The translations under genes and the position numbers were made by a program. Source: Chitinophagales bacterium (lineage in GTDB: Bacteria > Bacteroidota > Bacteroidia > Chitinophagales > JADJOU01). From it: a stretch of 64,000 nt of DNA. Below are positions 1 through 6,978 of the stretch, one piece after another; positions within the stretch are counted from its first letter, which is position 1; the number at the start of each line of letters is the position of its first letter. Where the stretch lies: contig JAEUUY010000021.1 of NCBI GenBank assembly GCA_016787225.1, forward strand, positions 1 to 64,000. Direction: 5' to 3'. The notes beneath the pieces were generated by a model that searched no databases, was not told the DNA's origin, and saw nothing but the letters and a program-made list of their open reading frames with translations.

Positions 1-1
1 T

Positions 2-736
2 ACAGGCGGTATAGCAGCAGTAGAGAATATCGTAGCCAATATAGGCTCGCTGGGTAGTAGAATGCTACGTGGTGTAAAGCGTGTAGGAGAGATGGGAGAA
101 GAGGCACTAGAAAAATTTATCACCTTTCTGCGCACAGCCTACAGAAATATTACTAAAAACGCGAAACAGTTCTTTGAAGATTTTAAGCAGTGGTTGGATG
201 AGTTGATTGTAGCCGTGAAGAAGAAGCTGGGGTTGGTGGATGAGGTGTTAAAAATCAGCGATGAATCCTTACACTTTTTAAAGACGATGGCAGACGATGC
301 CTTGAAATTGCCAACCAAAGAAAGACCTAAAGCCTGTGGAGTATTAGAGGGTATCGAAACGGTATTTAATTATAGTTATAAGAAAAAACTACCTGCTGGA
401 GTATTTCCTGATGATTTGCATCCTTTGGTAGATAAGTGGGTTAGAGAGATGTGGGAGCTTCATATCAAAGGGAAGTTAAGACTTCCCGAACATCATGGAA
501 AATGTGCGGAAGTCATGAATATTTCTCAATATCTCAAAAAGATAGATCCGAAAGGAAAAATGACGATAGAAGAAGCTAGAAAAGCCCTAGAAGGATTTGT
601 AAGTCATGCGAAGCAGATTACAGATGATATTAGAAAGGGGGAAATTGTATTAAAACATGGAGAATATAAAAAGGCTTGTAATAGTTGTAATCCTCAGCTG
701 AAACATTTTAACATAAAAGAATTTAAAGTTAATTAA
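2..736 (+). CDS. C-terminal part of a polymorphic toxin, YwqJ-like deaminase domain (5' truncated)
   Basis: The reading frame is open from the first bases of the window, so this is the 3' end of a longer gene. The visible N-terminal part is a lysine-rich helical stretch. The last ~120 residues carry a Cys-Ala-Glu motif (codons near 503-511, preceded by His-Gly-Lys) and a Cys-x-x-Cys pair (677-679 and 686-688). That is the zinc-ligand layout of the deaminase fold, and of YwqJ-type toxin tips in particular. Such domains sit at the C-terminus of large secreted toxins and are thought to deaminate nucleic acid or nucleotides in a rival cell. A likely immunity gene starts 3 bases after the stop, which supports the toxin reading. 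The carrier and secretion domain lie outside the window. The family name is an inference from motif spacing. Confidence 0.6.
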   Translation, partial: TGGIAAVENIVANIGSLGSRMLRGVKRVGEMGEEALEKFITFLRTAYRNITKNAKQFFEDFKQWLDELIVAVKKKLGLVDEVLKISDESLHFLKTMADDALKLPTKERPKACGVLEGIETVFNYSYKKKLPAGVFPDDLHPLVDKWVREMWELHIKGKLRLPEHHGKCAEVMNISQYLKKIDPKGKMTIEEARKALEGFVSHAKQITDDIRKGEIVLKHGEYKKACNSCNPQLKHFNIKEFKVN

Positions 737-738
737 AC

Positions 739-1230
739 ATGGAATTTAATAAGGACGTAACTGAATTGCTTAAAAAAGCTGGTTGGAAAGAAGGTAGGAA
801 GGTATCTCTAAAAGAATTAGAACTGCCACTAGATAATTACCCAAACTTTATAATTGAATTCTTACAAGAATATGGAAATCTAAAGATTGATTGCGAGAAA
901 CAAGACTATTCAGATGTAGCGAATGAATTATATCTTGATGCTAGTATTCCAAAGGAAAAATTAGAGGGAGATCATTATATCCCATACTATCAATCAATCA
1001 TTAAGAGAACTTTTTTTCCTATTGGGCTGTATCTGCCTGACAGCTATGATATCTGCTGCGATGTAGACGGCAGAGTGTATAAGATAGGAGAGTATTGCTT
1101 TTATGTAGGTAAGAACTTATACGAAGGAATTGAGAACATATTATTAATGAATACCCTTCAATCTTTACAGTTGGATGAAGATACAGGAAAGTGGTGGAAT
1201 ATGAAAGGAGAGTATGTCCCACTTCCATAA
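739..1230 (+). CDS. SUKH-3-like immunity protein
   Basis: A 163-residue acidic cytoplasmic protein starting 3 bases after the upstream toxin stop. The pattern resembles SUKH-superfamily (SUKH-3-like) immunity proteins: an N-terminal helix with a Trp-Lys-Glu-Gly-Arg segment, a central Pro-Asn-Phe helix, then strands around Phe-Pro-Ile-Gly and a Val-Asp-Gly-Arg-Val-Tyr hairpin. These bind and neutralise a cognate toxin domain made by the same cell. The tight spacing implies co-expression with the deaminase-like toxin. No signal peptide is seen, as expected for protection in the cytoplasm. The SUKH assignment comes from pattern recognition, not a profile search. Confidence 0.6.
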   Translation: MEFNKDVTELLKKAGWKEGRKVSLKELELPLDNYPNFIIEFLQEYGNLKIDCEKQDYSDVANELYLDASIPKEKLEGDHYIPYYQSIIKRTFFPIGLYLPDSYDICCDVDGRVYKIGEYCFYVGKNLYEGIENILLMNTLQSLQLDEDTGKWWNMKGEYVPLP

Positions 1231-1248
1231 GTGATTTTTCTAATTAAA

Positions 1249-1272
1249 ATGCCGAGTATTTTTGCTCGGCAT
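1249..1272 (+). terminator. Hairpin terminator after toxin-immunity pair
   Basis: Perfect 8-bp inverted repeat ATGCCGAG / CTCGGCAT with an 8-base T-rich loop, 18 bases after the immunity stop codon. There is no strong T-run behind it, so it may be an imperfect terminator or a 3' stabilising hairpin. Confidence 0.5.
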
Positions 1273-1276
1273 CCAT

Positions 1277-1361
1277 CCCTTTGTTGGTGTTAGAGCGCAG
1301 CGTCACCAACAAACACGATAGAATTTTCTGCTGATTGTTGGTGAATAACACCAACAAAGGG
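1277..1361. repeat. Nested palindromic element with four TTGTTGGTG-type units
   Basis: A 16-bp perfect inverted repeat (1277-1292 and 1346-1361, CCCTTTGTTGGTGTTA and its complement) encloses two more copies of its core in alternating orientation (CACCAACAA at 1304-1312 and TTGTTGGTG at about 1335-1343). The whole can fold as one long hairpin or two short ones. It lies between the immunity gene and the mpl promoter. No coding function is seen. Confidence 0.7.
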
Positions 1362-1429
1362 GGAATAGAGTAAATAGATATGAAATACATGAGCGTTTTT
1401 CGGCAATCCCTAAATAAATATTTTTCCCT

Positions 1430-1437
1430 TACCTTTG
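1430..1437 (+). promoter_or_regulatory. Bacteroidota -7 element for mpl
   Basis: TAccTTTG, matching the TAnnTTTG consensus of the Bacteroidota primary sigma factor, 15 bases before the mpl ATG. No clear TTG was found at the ideal -33 distance. Confidence 0.5.
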
Positions 1438-1452
1438 CCTTAAAACAACTTC

Positions 1453-2802
1453 ATGCGCATACATCTCATAGCTATAGGCGGTGCTATTATGCATCAGATA
1501 GCCATTACATCGGTTCGGAAAGGTCATCAGGTGTCAGGTTCGGATGATGTCATTCAAGAACCATCGAGATCTAGACTTTTAGAAGCTGGTATTTTGCCAG
1601 AAAAGGAAGGTTTTTTTGCAGAGAATATCACCCCAGATATTGATATGGTCATTCTGGGAATGCATGCGAAGTATGACAATCCAGAATTGGCGAGAGCTAT
1701 CGAGCTGGGTATTAAGGTGCTTTCTTTTCCTGAGTATATTTACGAAAATAGCAAGGATAAAAAACGTGCTGTGATAGCTGGTAGTCATGGCAAGACGAGT
1801 ATCACCTCTATGGTTATGCATTGTCTGAAACACCAGAATATGGACTTCGATTATCTAGTCGGCAGCTCGGTGGCTGGTTTTGATTATAGTGTCCGATTGA
1901 GCGATGCTCCTATCATAGTCATAGAAGGGGATGAATATCTGGCTAGTCCTATCAATAAGGAACCTAAATTTATTTATTACCATGCTCATATAGCCACTAT
2001 CAGCGGTATAGAGTGGGATCATATCAATGTATTCAAGACAGAAGAAATCTACAATGCGCAGTTTGCTAAATTGGTGCAAAGCATGGGGACCAGCTCTAAA
2101 CTATTCTTCTATGAAGACGAAAAGATAAGGAAAATAATCACTGGATTGAGAGATGATATAGCCTTAACGTCTTACGAAGCGATCGATTATGAAGTCATCG
2201 ATGAAGTATTTTATGCGAAAGTTTCAGGAATAAATATCCCTCTCAATGTGATAGGTCGTCATAATATGGAAAATATCCAAGCAGCGAAGCACGTCTGCAT
2301 AGAGCTAGGAATGACAGAGGGAAACTTCTGGAAAGCTATATCTAGCTTCGGTGGCGCTGGTAGGAGATTGGAGAAAATCGTAGAAGAAAAAAAGCGAATT
2401 GTATTCAAAGATTTTGCCCATTCGCCTAGTAAACTGCGAGCGACCATAAAAGGTGTCAAAGAGAATTATCCTACCAAGAATTTGGTCGCTTGCTTTGAAA
2501 TGCATACCTTTAGTACCTTGACAGAGGAGTTTCTGCCTCAGTATAAGGATAGTATGAATGAGGCGGACACAGCAGTGGTATTTATCGATAAAAAGGTATT
2601 AGAAAAGAAAGGCAATCTGCTATTCACAGAAGAAATGATTAGAGGGCATTTTAATAGAGATGATATTCACTTCTTTACGGAACAGGTAGAATTGGAAAAA
2701 TTTTTGAAAACAATAGGTGATGGGGAATCTGTTTATCTGATGATGAGCAGCGGTACCTTTGGAGGATTGGAGTTGAAAAATATAGGTCTCTCACAATTAT
2801 AG
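1453..2802 (+). CDS. mpl: Murein tripeptide ligase Mpl (UDP-MurNAc : tripeptide)
   Basis: A 449-residue Mur-ligase-family enzyme that joins recycled L-Ala-gamma-D-Glu-meso-DAP tripeptide to UDP-MurNAc in the cytoplasm (peptidoglycan recycling). The N-terminus has a Rossmann-like glycine motif (Ile-Ala-Ile-Gly-Gly-Ala) and a Ser-Gly-Ser-Asp element typical of MurC/Mpl. The ATP-binding loop Gly-Ser-His-Gly-Lys-Thr-Ser sits near residues 112-118. The central domain has Glu-Gly-Asp-Glu-Tyr, then Trp-Asp-His, and the C-terminal domain has Asp-Phe-Ala-His-Ser-Pro. Length matches the family (about 450-460). MurC is the nearest alternative, but the Met-His-Gln-Ile-Ala start and the Asp-Phe-Ala-His-Ser-Pro motif favour Mpl. 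It is monocistronic with its own promoter. Confidence 0.88.
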   Translation: MRIHLIAIGGAIMHQIAITSVRKGHQVSGSDDVIQEPSRSRLLEAGILPEKEGFFAENITPDIDMVILGMHAKYDNPELARAIELGIKVLSFPEYIYENSKDKKRAVIAGSHGKTSITSMVMHCLKHQNMDFDYLVGSSVAGFDYSVRLSDAPIIVIEGDEYLASPINKEPKFIYYHAHIATISGIEWDHINVFKTEEIYNAQFAKLVQSMGTSSKLFFYEDEKIRKIITGLRDDIALTSYEAIDYEVIDEVFYAKVSGINIPLNVIGRHNMENIQAAKHVCIELGMTEGNFWKAISSFGGAGRRLEKIVEEKKRIVFKDFAHSPSKLRATIKGVKENYPTKNLVACFEMHTFSTLTEEFLPQYKDSMNEADTAVVFIDKKVLEKKGNLLFTEEMIRGHFNRDDIHFFTEQVELEKFLKTIGDGESVYLMMSSGTFGGLELKNIGLSQL

Positions 2803-2901
2803 TTGTCTTTTTAGCCTAATCTAATAAATATATTTAGCAAATTCCTAGTTTAGCAACTTGGTGTCTTTGTGGCTAATTACTTTCTATAAGACTTTGAATA
2901 T

Positions 2902-3282
2902 TTATTTCCCGAAATCAGGTTCGAACCACATAGGGACTTGGCTATTGGGGTCATTGTTATAATTAATAGTAATTTCTTCTCCTGGTTTTATATCCTTATA
3001 AGCTATGATATGAATTTCTTCTTCTTCGTAATAGCTTTCATAGTCAGCATTCGCTGAGCGACTATGGTTGTATAGTGAACCATAGCCCAGTGCCAGAGCA
3101 CTTTGCTTATGCTTATCTCCCCATAAAAAGTAGTAGTTAAAAATCTTTGTTTGGTCTATGTATTTTCTATCCTTGGCAGGAAGAACGATCATAGGGCAGA
3201 CCTCTATTAGAGTACCTTTCTTTATCAATTCATCGGTGAATACTCCTCTTCCTTTGCCTTTGACGTCTTTTATGTATAACAT
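2902..3282 (-). CDS. Small SET-domain protein (putative lysine methyltransferase)
   Basis: A 126-residue protein consisting only of a SET domain. It has the N-terminal Gly-Lys-Gly-Arg-Gly-Val-Phe segment, a central Tyr-Asn-His-Ser motif (cofactor-binding Asn-His-Ser) and a C-terminal Gly-Glu-Glu-Ile-Thr-Ile-Asn-Tyr motif with the catalytic-type tyrosine. SET proteins transfer a methyl group from S-adenosylmethionine to lysine side chains. The bacterial target is unknown. There is no pre- or post-SET zinc region. The gene stands alone, between mpl and rodA. Confidence 0.75.
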   Translation of the reverse strand: MLYIKDVKGKGRGVFTDELIKKGTLIEVCPMIVLPAKDRKYIDQTKIFNYYFLWGDKHKQSALALGYGSLYNHSRSANADYESYYEEEEIHIIAYKDIKPGEEITINYNNDPNSQVPMWFEPDFGK

Positions 3283-3380
3283 TTTATTATAAGTTGAAAG
3301 TTTTAAGTTTAATATTATGATTCTTTTTTTAAGTAAATTGACTATTCAAAATTCAAAACTAAAAATTTAAAATTAAAATA

Positions 3381-4637
3381 TTAAGCGGTATAGATCCATC
3401 GCTCACTATCCATACGGATAAAGGCAAATATCATCACTGAAAATGAAAGCAGGGAAGACCCTCCATAGCTCAGGGCTGGCAGAGGAATACCAATAACAGG
3501 CACCAATCCTAATGTCATACCTATATTAATAATAAAGTGAAGCATAAATACGCATACGATAGCATAGCCATAAACCTTCGAGAATTTAGAGCTATGTTTT
3601 TCGCTTAAGTATAATATTCTAAGCATTAAAAAAACATAAAGCCCTATGACGAGACCGCAACCCAAAAATCCCCATTCTTCACCTATTGTACAAAAAATAA
3701 AATCTGTTTCTTTAGCAGGAAGGAAATTCATCTTTGACTGAGTGCCTTTTAGAAATCCCTTTCCTGTAAATTGTCCTGCACCTAATGCTATTTTACTTTG
3801 TCGCACATTCCAGTCATTTCCACCCTTGCCCACCAATACATTGATCCGATCTCTCTGGTGTTTGTCTAGTTTGCTCATAACTAGATCTATAGAAATACTA
3901 TAGATAGCCACAAATGCCGTAATGGTTACTCCAGCTATGATATACTTATTTAAATCTTTACTTTTACGATTAAAAAAAGCTACGATTATGACTAAAATAA
4001 TCATGCTCAATATGAGATAAATAGGCGACATGAGCAGGGAAAGTATCGAGATAATAACGATAAAAAAACCCGTGAAGATTATGTAGCTGGACATGCCAAA
4101 TCGATTGAGCAAGAAAGCAAAAGATAAAAACACCAAAGCTGATCCCATATCATGCTGCGCTAAAATGAGAACGAAGGGGACGATGATTATCGCTAGTGCT
4201 ATCAATAATTTTTTAGTATAGGCGAGGTTGGTTTCTAATTCACTGATGTAATATGCCAATGCTAAGCAAGTTGTAAATTTGGCAAATTCTGAAGGCTGTA
4301 GTCGAAAAAAACCTAAGTCTATCCATGCTTTCGCTCCGCCTACTTCTTTTGCAATAAAGAGAACTAGAATAAGCAACAGAAGAATCAGTGCATAATATCC
4401 GTAGGCAAAAACACTAAACACCTTGGAACTCATATTGATGATAATAAAACCCAATAGAAGACAAGTTGTAATCCAGATCAACTGTTTTCCATACGTTTGA
4501 GATAGGTCATAGATATTAGGATGCTCAGGATTATATCCAGCGGCATATACTGTTATAAGCCCTATGAACATCAACATAAGGTAAGTAAATACTAAGGGCC
4601 AATCCAATTTATTAAAAATAGAAGTACTTTTAGCCAT
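3381..4637 (-). CDS. rodA: Rod-shape glycan polymerase RodA (SEDS family)
   Basis: A 418-residue multi-pass inner-membrane protein of the SEDS family, which polymerises lipid II into glycan strands in the elongasome together with PBP2. It has about ten hydrophobic segments. Family marks are the cytoplasmic Leu-Gln-Pro-Ser-Glu-Phe-Ala-Lys motif, a Gly-Ser-Ala-Leu-Val-Phe segment, the Phe-Leu-Pro-Ala-Lys-Glu-Thr-Asp-Phe loop and the C-terminal Gly-Ile-Pro-Leu-Pro-Ala-Leu-Ser-Tyr-Gly-Gly-Ser motif. It starts 2 bases after the mrdA stop, so the cognate transpeptidase and polymerase are one operon. The mreBCD genes usually found upstream in this phylum are not in the window. Confidence 0.95.
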   Translation of the reverse strand: MAKSTSIFNKLDWPLVFTYLMLMFIGLITVYAAGYNPEHPNIYDLSQTYGKQLIWITTCLLLGFIIINMSSKVFSVFAYGYYALILLLLILVLFIAKEVGGAKAWIDLGFFRLQPSEFAKFTTCLALAYYISELETNLAYTKKLLIALAIIIVPFVLILAQHDMGSALVFLSFAFLLNRFGMSSYIIFTGFFIVIISILSLLMSPIYLILSMIILVIIVAFFNRKSKDLNKYIIAGVTITAFVAIYSISIDLVMSKLDKHQRDRINVLVGKGGNDWNVRQSKIALGAGQFTGKGFLKGTQSKMNFLPAKETDFIFCTIGEEWGFLGCGLVIGLYVFLMLRILYLSEKHSSKFSKVYGYAIVCVFMLHFIINIGMTLGLVPVIGIPLPALSYGGSSLLSFSVMIFAFIRMDSERWIYTA

Positions 4638-4639
4638 AA

Positions 4640-6490
4640 TTATTCGTCTAACTGGAAATTGATAAGATGCCTATTTTTGATACTTGAAAATTTATTTTGA
4701 CTTGCAGGCGGGAGACTGTCTTTTATATACCGCTCTGCCATAAGAGAGACAATGGGTGCCGCTAGTCCACCACCGCCACCGCCATTTTCTACTATACATG
4801 CTATTACTATTTTAGGATTTACCTTTGGAGCAAAGCCGACAAAGATGGAATGGTCCTCACCATGAGGATTTTGTGCTGTTCCCGTTTTACCGCATAGAGC
4901 TATACCATTTATTTTGGAGGATCTCGCTGTTCCCCTTTCTACGACCATTTCTAGGCCATCGGTTACTCTGTCGAAATAGTATTTGTCTATAGGTACTGTC
5001 ACTTTTATTTTTTTATCTTTGTTTGGCACAAATTTCCCTTTTACCTCTATACCTTTAATAACATGTGGTGTAATATAATAACCTTTATTCGCTATGACAC
5101 AATAGGAGTTAGCCATTTGTAGTGGAGTAGCTAAGATTTCTCCCTGACCAATGCCTAGTGAAATGACTGTGGTCGCTTTCCATGAACTTCTATACATCCT
5201 GTTATAATATCCAGTATCGGGAACATTGCCTCTCTTTTCATTTTTTAAATCGATACCTAATTTGCGTCTGAATCCAAATCGACAAATATTAGTATACCAG
5301 CGATGGTAATCGTTTTGGAAGTTTTTAGAATTTGTAACCTCGACAGCTTCTCTGAATACTTGACAAAAGTATGGATTACAAGATTGCGTTAATCCTTCTT
5401 CAATATTTCTGCATGGGGCGTGTCTATGAGAGCACTTGAGACTTTTGGCGCCTATTGGATAATAGCCAGGGCAATAATATGCAAAATTAGGATTGATAGC
5501 CCTCATTTGCAAGGATACTAAGGCTGAAGGAGCTTTGAAAGTAGATCCTGGAGGGTATAAACCCTGAATAGCTCTATTGTATAGTGGTTTATGCTTGTTG
5601 AGCAGAAGTTTTGGATAGTATTTATTTCTGCTACCTCCAGTTAATAGATTAGGGTCATAGGTTGGTCCGTTACAAAGGGCTAGTATTTCTCCAGAACTAG
5701 GCTCTATGGCTACTATACTTCCTTTTTTATTCGTAAGTAATTCCTCTCCAAATTTTTGTAATTCGATGTCAATAGAGGCTTGTAGGTTCGTACCTGCTTC
5801 AGGATCCTTGTCTTGCGAACCATCAGCGTAGCTACCTTTTACTCTATTGAGTGCGTCAACTACTACCGTGCGAATACCTCTTTGACCTCTCAAAATATCT
5901 TCATAATAGACTTCTATTCCATTTTTACCGATATAATCTCCACTAAGATAGGTGTATTTTTCAGCATATTCCTTTATCTGAGAAGAGTCTATTTCTCCTA
6001 CATCTCCGAAAAGCAAGGCTCCATTTGCATACGGATATTCTCGTACAAATCGAGTTTGACCGAAAAATCCTTTATATTTAAATATATGTTCTTGAAATCT
6101 CTGATACTGCGAGTCTTCTACATACTTTAGAAAAACATAGGGTCTAAATTGGGAATTTTTTTTAGCCTTTTTCATAGTCTCTAGAAAGTATTCCTTTGTT
6201 AAATTGAGATCTTTACATAGTAGATTAGTATCTAATCCTGCATCTACCTCAGCATAGGTTACCATGATTTCAAACTGATTCGTATTATGAACTATAAGCA
6301 CATTATTTCGGTCATAAATCAATCCTCTGGAAGGGTAGTCTATGAGCTCCTTAATAGCATTATCCTTAGCTTTAAATTGATATTTATTATCAATGACTTG
6401 TATATAAAACAAATTGATAAGGAAGAGAAATGAAAAGAATATTATCACTCCTTGAATCATTTTAATTCGCTGAGGAAATATATCTTGCAT
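4640..6490 (-). CDS. mrdA: Penicillin-binding protein 2 (elongasome D,D-transpeptidase)
   Basis: A 616-residue class B PBP that cross-links new peptidoglycan during lateral growth in the periplasm. One N-terminal transmembrane helix (about residues 12-32) is followed by the PBP dimerisation region with a Ser-Arg-Gly-Leu-Ile-Tyr-Asp motif. The transpeptidase domain has the nucleophile Ser316 in Ser-Thr-Phe-Lys, Ser-Cys-Asn (the SxN motif) and Lys535-Thr-Gly-Thr. A run of six glycines lies in the C-terminal Glu-Asn-Gly loop. Pairing with rodA by a 2-base gap fits the RodA-PBP2 complex. It reads away from the tRNA cluster, and no promoter was pinned down. Confidence 0.95.
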   Translation of the reverse strand: MQDIFPQRIKMIQGVIIFFSFLFLINLFYIQVIDNKYQFKAKDNAIKELIDYPSRGLIYDRNNVLIVHNTNQFEIMVTYAEVDAGLDTNLLCKDLNLTKEYFLETMKKAKKNSQFRPYVFLKYVEDSQYQRFQEHIFKYKGFFGQTRFVREYPYANGALLFGDVGEIDSSQIKEYAEKYTYLSGDYIGKNGIEVYYEDILRGQRGIRTVVVDALNRVKGSYADGSQDKDPEAGTNLQASIDIELQKFGEELLTNKKGSIVAIEPSSGEILALCNGPTYDPNLLTGGSRNKYYPKLLLNKHKPLYNRAIQGLYPPGSTFKAPSALVSLQMRAINPNFAYYCPGYYPIGAKSLKCSHRHAPCRNIEEGLTQSCNPYFCQVFREAVEVTNSKNFQNDYHRWYTNICRFGFRRKLGIDLKNEKRGNVPDTGYYNRMYRSSWKATTVISLGIGQGEILATPLQMANSYCVIANKGYYITPHVIKGIEVKGKFVPNKDKKIKVTVPIDKYYFDRVTDGLEMVVERGTARSSKINGIALCGKTGTAQNPHGEDHSIFVGFAPKVNPKIVIACIVENGGGGGGLAAPIVSLMAERYIKDSLPPASQNKFSSIKNRHLINFQLDE

Positions 6491-6570
6491 AAATTCTTTG
6501 GGCTAAATTGCTATTATAATTTGAAAGGGAAGCAAAAGTAAAAAAACAAATCTGAATTATCCAAAAGTTT

Positions 6571-6578
6571 TATATTTG
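6571..6578 (+). promoter_or_regulatory. -7 element for tRNA-Cys
   Basis: TAtaTTTG followed by CA, 38 bases before the mature tRNA-Cys 5' end. It matches the Bacteroidota -7 consensus. No TTG at exactly 19 bases upstream. Confidence 0.5.
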
Positions 6579-6616
6579 CATTCCCGTTTTTAAAACGGTA
6601 GTGTTCTTTTAGGTAT

Positions 6617-6687
6617 GGTCGGGTGGCCGAGCGGCTAGGCAGAGGTCTGCAAAACCTCGTACAGCGGTTCGAATCCGCTCTCGACCT
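6617..6687 (+). tRNA. tRNA-Cys (GCA)
   Basis: Complete cloverleaf of 71 bases. The acceptor stem GGTCGGG pairs with CTCGACC, the anticodon stem GAGGT/ACCTC holds loop CTGCAAA with anticodon GCA, and the T arm AGCGG-TTCGAAT-CCGCT is perfect. Discriminator U, no encoded CCA. Confidence 0.95.
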
Positions 6688-6700
6688 CTTTTTTTAGGTC

Positions 6701-6730
6701 TTGCATTTATAGAAATTGTTTTTATATTTG
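6701..6730 (+). promoter_or_regulatory. TTG-N19-TAtaTTTG promoter for tRNA-Gly and tRNA-Leu
   Basis: TTG at 6701-6703 and TAtaTTTG at 6723-6730, separated by exactly 19 bases, the canonical Bacteroidota -33/-7 arrangement. It begins 14 bases after tRNA-Cys and drives tRNA-Gly, probably with tRNA-Leu. Confidence 0.8.
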
Positions 6731-6760
6731 CAATCCATTTTTATCAGTAAATCGATAAAT

Positions 6761-6833
6761 GCGAAAGTAGCTCAGTTGGTAGAGCACAACCTTGCCAAGG
6801 TTGGGGTCGCGAGTTCGAGTCTCGTCTTTCGCT
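6761..6833 (+). tRNA. tRNA-Gly (GCC)
   Basis: Full 73-base cloverleaf. Acceptor GCGAAAG/CTTTCGC, D stem GCTC/GAGC, anticodon arm CAACC-TTGCCAA-GGTTG with anticodon GCC. Discriminator U. Confidence 0.96.
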
Positions 6834-6854
6834 CTCTTTCCAATTTTAGAACAT

Positions 6855-6940
6855 ACCTTGGTGGTGGAATTGGTAGACACGCAGGACTTAAAATCCTGTG
6901 GGCAGTAATGTCCGTGCGGGTTCAAGTCCCGCCCGAGGTA
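6855..6940 (+). tRNA. tRNA-Leu (TAA)
   Basis: 86-base type II tRNA with a long variable arm. Acceptor ACCTTGG/CCGAGGT, anticodon arm CAGGA-CTTAAAA-TCCTG with anticodon TAA, T arm GCGGG-TTCAAGT-CCCGC, discriminator A. Confidence 0.96.
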
Positions 6941-6978
6941 CTCAATTTGGGCATAAGCATCTAAGGTTTGTGCCCAGA

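Noticed and set aside
6716-6964. 82-residue reading frame on the plus strand
   Set aside because: It lies across tRNA-Gly and tRNA-Leu. Its protein is the familiar false product of translating tRNA sequence.
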